The position numbers and the translations under genes were made by a program. Below, piece by piece: positions 58,290 through 64,000 of a stretch of 64,000 bases of DNA. Every line of letters begins with the position of its first letter. The first letter of the stretch is position 1. Below the pieces are notes generated by a model. The model was not told where the DNA came from and ran no database searches. It was given only the letters and a program-made list of their open reading frames with translations. This DNA comes from Gnetum montanum (lineage: Eukaryota > Streptophyta > Gnetopsida > Gnetales > Gnetaceae): the NCBI GenBank assembly GCA_015680685.1, contig MNCI01003549.1, positions 149,870 to 213,869 of the forward strand. The letters run 5' to 3'.

Positions 58290-59470
58290 GTCTAGCACTG
58301 GGTCTAAAGCTTGTCTCCTTTTCTTCTATTCACATGGCCATAGTAGCTGAAACAACCATTGTAAACAATCAACAACCAAGCACTAAGGCTCAAAAGCAAG
58401 CAAAGTAATCCAAGCCCAAATCTCCTCCCCAAGAGATTCTTCTCCTGGGCTACATGGAGGAGATGAAGGCCAACAAAGCAACTAACAATGTTAAGGATTT
58501 CCTAGATGCATTAGCATAAGTCAGATAGGCTTTAAAGAAAATAAACACAACTTTAAGCCTATACGACTTGGTCATGGCCTCCTCTACTCATTGTGAAGCA
58601 CTAGTTCACATGTTGACCTCCATCCATGTTAAGGAAGACATCCTAGTAGATGAACAAGCCATCCATGCTATGATGCTTTCCCCTACACCATAGGGATCAA
58701 GTTCAACATCTCTAACATTTCATAATGAGGTGATTAAGGCTGACCTTGAAAAGAATCAAGTCATCACTACATCAATGTTCATAACAATCCATGTAGGGAA
58801 ATGCAAGATTCACAGGGTGCACGTTGATGATGGGACAATAACTAATGTCATCCCATTCCTAGTTGTTGATCAGCTTGGTCTTCTTGATCAAATCAAACCC
58901 ACAAAGATAATGTGCCTAAAGTCTATTAATGGGTCATGCATTTTCATAAGGGAGATGGTCACAATAGCTTTCATGGTAGGGGAGCAATTCCCCACAATTG
59001 TTGAATTCATTGTCACTGAGGAGATGCTTGGTTCAACTTGATCCTGGGAAGGCCTTAGCTAGCCTAATTACTGGCTATCTCCTCTCCCATCCAACAAGAA
59101 ATCTACCTTCCATATGAACATGGAGAAGTGATTATACATGATGAAAATGTAGCCCCTCTAACCATCAACAACCTTAATACAGAACATGGGTTGGAGTAAG
59201 AGTTCCCTGATGACATGCTACCCATGAAGGATGATTGTCAAACTTGTCTGGTAGACCCATTTGAGAAACCAAAGGAGGTCAATGACCTCTCCATAGAAGC
59301 TCTATGGGTATAGTTGCCTTTTAGCATCATAGATAAGGGCCTAGGCAAATATCGCCTTATGCTACCTAGGCCCTATGCACCTCATAACCTACATCAGGTT
59401 AGGAAGAAACTACATGACTAAGGCACAACCATAGTCCAACATGTGCTAGGCACCTACTTTTCCCTAATCT
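58290..59470 (+). pseudogene. Tat protease region
   Basis: The open stretch 58730-59041 has TTSMFITIHVGKCKIHRVHV, DDGTITNVIPFLVVDQLGLL, where D-D-G stands for the D-T/S-G active site, then KPTKIMCLKSINGSCIF and VTIAFMVGEQFPTIVEFIV. The usual end with a G-R-P-W-L block reads differently after a TGA at 59039. The region continues open in pieces to LGTYFSLIFTCP near 59470. Non-coding spacer follows. Confidence 0.65.
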
Positions 59471-59479
59471 TCACATGCC

Positions 59480-59940
59480 CTATTTTCCTTTTTCTTGCAT
59501 AGTTATAGTTTTCATGGTTTCTAGCATTTTTTGCATAATCTAGTTTGTCACGCATTCATTCCTTTTGCCTATTCAATTTTATTTAGTTTTCTTACACATT
59601 AAAAATGCTAGAATATATAAAAATCACAAAATTAAAATTTGCAAAAAATACATATGGCCCATCATGGCCTAAAAATAACCACCTTTCTTGCATCACCATG
59701 GCCTAAAAAGGCCTTAAAATAGCATATAGCTTGCTATATCCTAAAACTAGCAATCCTTTCTCTTTCATCGTATCGACCCAGAATGGCCTAAAACTATTGC
59801 CACATCACACGATGGCCTAAAATTGGCAACACCTTGTCTGTTTATTCATGACCTAAAAAGGCCTTAACCTAGCAATCTTTGTCACCTGAAATGGCCTTAA
59901 ACAAGCAATCATCATAGCTTGAAATGGCCTTAAACTAGCA
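59480..59940 (+). repeat. Spacer with GGCCTAAAA repeats after Tat protease
   Basis: T-rich, then A-rich, then at least eight copies of (A/C)ATGGCCT-(A/T)AAA with TAGCAA between (59655-59940). Counterpart of 4561-5127, which sits just before Tat RT. The spacer ends at the N at 59941, so the RT that should follow is not assembled here. Confidence 0.7.
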
Positions 59941-59941
59941 N

Positions 59942-60475
59942 TTCTATGGAGAGGTCATTGACCTCCTTTGGTTTCTCAAATGGGTCTACCAGACAAGTTT
60001 GACAATCATCCTTCATGGGTAGCATGTCATCAGGGAACTCTTACTCCAACCCATGTTCTGTATTAAGGTTGTTGATGGTTAGAGGGGCTACATTTTCATC
60101 ATGTATAATCACTTCTCCATGTTCATATGGAAGGTAGATTTCTTGTTGGATGGGAGAGGAGATAGCCAGTAATTAGGCTAGCTAAGGCCTTCCCAGGATC
60201 AAGTTGAACCAAGCATCTCCTCAGTGACAATGAATTCAACAATTGTGGGGAATTGCTCCCCTACCATGAAAGCTATTGTGACCATCTCCCTTATGAAAAT
60301 GCATGACCCATTAATAGACTTTAGGCACATTATCTTTGTGGGTTTGATTTGATCAAGAAGACCAACCTGATCAACAACTAGGAATGGGATGACATTAGTT
60401 ATTGTCCCATCATCAACGTGCACCCTGTGAATCTTGCATTTCCCTACATGGATTGTTATGAACATTGATGTAGTG
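59942..60475 (-). other. Inverted duplicate of 58765-59298, probable misplaced contig
   Basis: All 534 bases are the reverse complement of 58765-59298, with one difference noticed (Leu to Val codon in the protease). The block is bounded by single Ns at 59941 and 60476. Near-identity, equal length and gap boundaries argue for an assembly error rather than a real inverted repeat. Confidence 0.85.
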
Positions 60476-60479
60476 NTTC

Positions 60480-63400
60480 CTATTGGCCAAATTCAATACT
60501 TGCATGGGTCTTGCCTTTGTCCATGGCAGTCCATGTGGATGGCTTCATTGAAAACATGGCCGAGAAAACCTTCCCTAAGGGCATAGAAATCTACCTCTCT
60601 GGAGATCCACTCACTACTATGTGATGAGCAAATAACTCATAAGTACATATCACACCAATTGCCTTGAGGAACATATCATGACAATAGAATTCAACAGACT
60701 TCTCCTTTTACTGTTTAAGGTACACATCTCACTCATTCTTGTAGTGATGCTTATGATTCTTCTAAGTCTACCCCCACTGATACATGTTTTTGTTATAATC
60801 TTTCCAATCTTGATTTTTTTAGGCAAGTAAGTCCATCTGCAACCTCTACTTGACGATCTCTCTAGTGGCCTCATTCTTACCCTGTATTGCTAACCAGTAC
60901 CTGGCATAGTCAATCTCGGCTATCTACCAAGTACTATCCCCTCATGCATGAGCCATAAGGAAGTCATAATGGGATCACAAGTCCCTCATCTTGGCATCTT
61001 GGCTTATTGTCCTATCCTAGAGCTTGTGTACCCCCTTTCATAGGTACTCATTAGTGTGCCTAAAAATCCATAATGCTTTTGCACTTGAGAGCATGCACTT
61101 ACTTGCTGCCTCATACACATGGTGAGACACTTGCTCCACCTTAGGGGAATACTCAAGGATATCATCCAACCTAGCCACCCTACTTGGATCCCAATGAAGC
61201 TTAGAACTTATTGGCATACAATAAGAAAAATAACATTAGCCATAGAATAAGCATCAAATTGGTAAAGAAATATAAACAACAAAACATCACAAGAATACCA
61301 AGCTTGGGATCCACCTGTTGTAGGTATTCCACCATATCCTCAACCAGACGTTTCATGAAGGTGAACTTGTTGGGCAGCTCTACCCATGGCTTCATACTGT
61401 AGGTAGAGGTAAACATTATACCACTAGTAGGTACATCTGTAGCTACAATGTAATAACATTTAGCAATAGTTAAGCAGAAAAAGATGCAAGAGTAGAAAGA
61501 GGACAATAACAGATGGCAACAGAGAGCACATACCTAGCAAACTCTCAAGTGTGAGAGCAGTGGGATCACCTAGCTATACACCATCAAAGAGGCTATCAAA
61601 ATCATCCTTTTCTAGGTGAAGTAATCCCTCCTCCTCCTCCTATAACTATTAGAGGACCTCTACAGCCTCATGTAACTCTCCTCCTATGTCTCCCCCTCCT
61701 CAGTTTGAGGAGGAACCTCCTATGCTACCACTTCTACTACTACTCTAGCAGCCCTCTCACCTAATTTTAACAATTTATGCACATGTCAAAGTTAGCATGC
61801 TAGCACTTAGCATAAAAAGTTAGGGTAATATAGCATACCATAAAACATAAAAATACAAACACATAAAATACAAAAAATGCATCTTACAACTCATACTAAC
61901 CTACCACATCCATGTACAAATCTCAAAACTTCAAGTGGATCTTCTTGTTGCCCATCTTTTTGACCTCCCTTGAAGGCTCCTCTATGAGACATGGCCTCTT
62001 AATCTTTATTTTAGATGGTCCCACCATCTCTGTAATGAAACACTCCACCTTGAACATGTTCCCAGTACCAGTTGGTGGAGGGTCACCTATAGTATCATGT
62101 AAGTAGTGAGATCACCCTAAGGAACCTTTATTTGTTACAAAAAGAAAACTCACCAATCACCTCTAGAGGGTCCTATGCTCATGTGATAGTAAACAAGTGT
62201 TTGATCCATGGCTTCAAAAGCTATGTGTGATCCTACACCACCCATCATCTATCCTCGTGAACCATCAAAAACTCTATAAACCTTTGAGGCATCCTACGAA
62301 GAATGCGAAGTGCACATGCAACCTTGCCTAGAGGTTGTGGAGTAGCTTGATGATCTTGACATGTAGGCCATCAATAAGGTGAGAGGCCTAGTTGTACCTC
62401 ATGCCCTTCTCCAACACGTCCCTCATCACTTAAGCATGATCCATCCTAAGGATTTTCCCTTGGAAGAGCAACTTCAAAAATGCATGGCACAAAAGAGAGG
62501 GTAAAGTTCACAAATCATAGGCACCCACACATTCTTTATGAGTATGCCTATGCAAGATCAAGAACTACCTAGCCACTCATGGATATCACCTTGGTAGTCC
62601 ACCTGTCTATTGGTCTTATTGATGACCAATGGGCTATTAGAGGGAAGGCCAAAGAGGTTTGCAAAGAAGTCATCTGTGAGGTCTAAGACCATCCTCACAT
62701 CATGTACCCACATGACAAAGTGATGAGCATTGTCACTGAAAAAATTGATAATGGTGACCATTTCGGCCATTGAGATGGGCTAAGAAAAGGTTCATTAGCC
62801 TAGCCTATGTAAGCCTACTAGTTAACTCCACTATCATGGCACAACCAATGTTGTGCACCCTCAACATTCCCATACTTCATAATGAGGTTGGCCTCAGTGC
62901 GGCCTGTAGCTACCACTATGACCTCTCTCGAAGTAACTACAATTGCAATATAGGCAAAGAAAAAATGTTAGCATTATAAAAAAATGAAAAGTAGCAAATG
63001 CATATGAATAAAAGCAATAAACTGCTTACGTAGGAAAATAGGTGTGCATGATAGTGGTGGTGGTGGTGTCAATGCCTCCTCAACACTAGGTACACCATCC
63101 ACCCACTCCACATCCAACTAGCCATGGGTCAAACTCCTCTCATAGGCCTTTGGATACTAATAAGGGTACTCTGTCAAGTTAGATCCATTTTCCCTAATCA
63201 CCCCTACATGAACACTCTTGTAGGTTGAAAATTCCTATAGGGTAGTGCATGTTAGGTTTAGGGCCCCCTCCTCATCATGTAGGCCATGCTCACTAATACT
63301 AAACCTGGAAACAAATGTGAGTAGTTAGCACCTTCATATGAGTCAATAGCCAAATGAATATTGTAAAATCATAGGAACACTTACCCTCCTACATAGTACA

Positions 63401-63850
63401 CTATCCTAGGTGGGTTCTAGAATAGGGTATACACATGCCGAGCAATAAAGAGAGTGTTGTTGTTGCTAGAGCAACTAAACTCGAGCATCTACCAAATCCT
63501 AGAAAAAGGCCTAATGTCCCCAGGGCATCAGCTTGAACCTCCTACTCCACCATCACCAATAGTGGGCTCATCAAACATGAACCTTAGAATGCCCTGTTTT
63601 ATCCTAGTCAACAATGTCTCCATGATGAAACTAGCAACTTCCATCACTAAGTGTGACCACATCATCACACTAAAGTGTTAGAGTAAGAATTCTAGGAACT
63701 CGCATGCTCCTAGCTTGAACCATACCACCTGGTGGCCCAATTACATGTCTGGTGCATGTGTGTTTGGTAAGGGCTCACTCATGTAGCATAGGATACTAAC
63801 AAGCTCCACCACAATAAGGATTTGCTTCAACAATATCCTACAACCACAAA
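60480..63850 (-). pseudogene. Spliced accessory gene with FCP1/HAD-like domain, copy 2
   Basis: Paralogue of 111-3250 with the same layout. First exon (about 63850-63384): ELVSIL in place of the HAD nucleophile motif, HQVVWFKLGACEFLEFLL, HFSVMMWSHLVMEV, and NNTLFIARHVYTLF then NPPRIVYYVGG. Donor GTAAGT at 63383. Next exon 63299-63027 with acceptor TTTCCAG and donor GTAAGC. A middle part (62770-62560) reads FFSDNAHHFVMWVHDVRMVL and FFANLFGLPSNSPLVINKTN, reminiscent of putative plant transposon-protein domains. Exons 61442-61299 (PKLG end) and from 61206 (KLHWDPSRVARLDDILEY) match copy 1 exons 705-496 and 391-111. Introns 61207-61298 and 61443-61533 are 91-92 bases. Stops disrupt it. Confidence 0.6.
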
Positions 63851-64000
63851 CATGACAAAATGAGAAAGCATTAGTATACATTGGACTCACAAAAATACAT
63901 TACATTACACTTAGCAAAATTTTCAAGGTTAGCATAGGATAGTATAACTTAGCAAAAATATATGTTCCTAGGATCTCCCTCTAGGCCGTATACGCATAGG
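63851..64000. other. Upstream of accessory gene copy 2, nothing recognised
   Basis: A short AT-rich end of the window, possibly an intron or promoter of the minus-strand gene. Confidence 0.3.

Noticed and set aside
60199-60465. Minus-strand protease-like frame as a second protease gene
   Set aside because: It belongs to the inverted duplicate block 59942-60475, which is probably an assembly error.

Overview
This window is a stretch of repeat-dense nuclear DNA from a seed plant with a large genome. It is AT-rich and packed with decayed, nested LTR retrotransposons plus fragments of a Helitron. I see no intact host gene. The plant assignment rests on Ty3/gypsy lineages confined to plants: Tat-type elements with a second, archaeal-like RNase H, and Athila-like elements with a primer-binding site of the TGGCGCCGTTGCCGGGGA type. 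Species cannot be told. Nearly every coding region carries premature stops. In several regions the reading frame survives and only nonsense changes are seen, as expected from C-to-T decay of methylated DNA.

Layout, left to right. 0.1-3.25 kb (-): a multi-exon accessory gene with a degenerate FCP1/HAD-like domain. 3.4-5.1 kb: short-motif repeat arrays. 5.1-7.4 kb (+): Tat RT, RNase H and second RNase H. 8.8-9.4 kb: an LTR with a Met-type primer-binding site. 10.9-11.3 kb: a 22-bp minisatellite. 12.3-13.5 kb (+): a retro-pseudogene of a CCR4/Angel-type exonuclease. 13.6-20.5 kb (-): Athila-like element E1, with a Tat-type solo LTR in its gag. 23.9-25.8 kb (+): a Helitron Rep (HUH nuclease) fossil. 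26.1-30.0 kb (-): the 3' end of Athila-like element E2, carrying a large accessory ORF in the env position. 30.0-37.5 kb (+): element E3 (gag, protease, RT, RNase H, integrase, 3' LTR). 37.7-43.7 kb (+): element E4, with two LTRs, gag and a shrunken copy of the E2 accessory ORF but no pol. 44.0-44.7 kb (+): a Helitron/PIF1 helicase fossil. 45.3-49.6 kb (+): element E5 (LTR, gag, protease). 50.7-52.3 kb (-): Tat integrase and second RNase H. 52.3-59.9 kb (+): two tandem Tat LTRs, gag and protease. 60.5-63.9 kb (-): a second copy of the spliced FCP1/HAD-like accessory gene.

Two accessory genes stand out. The spliced gene at both ends of the window sits opposite in strand to neighbouring Tat coding regions and keeps GT-AG introns at matching places in both copies. 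The zinc-ribbon/coiled-coil ORF of E2 lies just before the 3' LTR, and a shortened relative occupies the same place in E4. I do not recognise the second one.

Assembly cautions: single-base N joins at 51 and 16297 separate exact overlaps of 44 and 64 bases. A 534-base block between single Ns at 59941 and 60476 is an inverted, near-identical copy of 58765-59298 and is probably a misplaced contig. A 141-base gap lies at 46320-46460.
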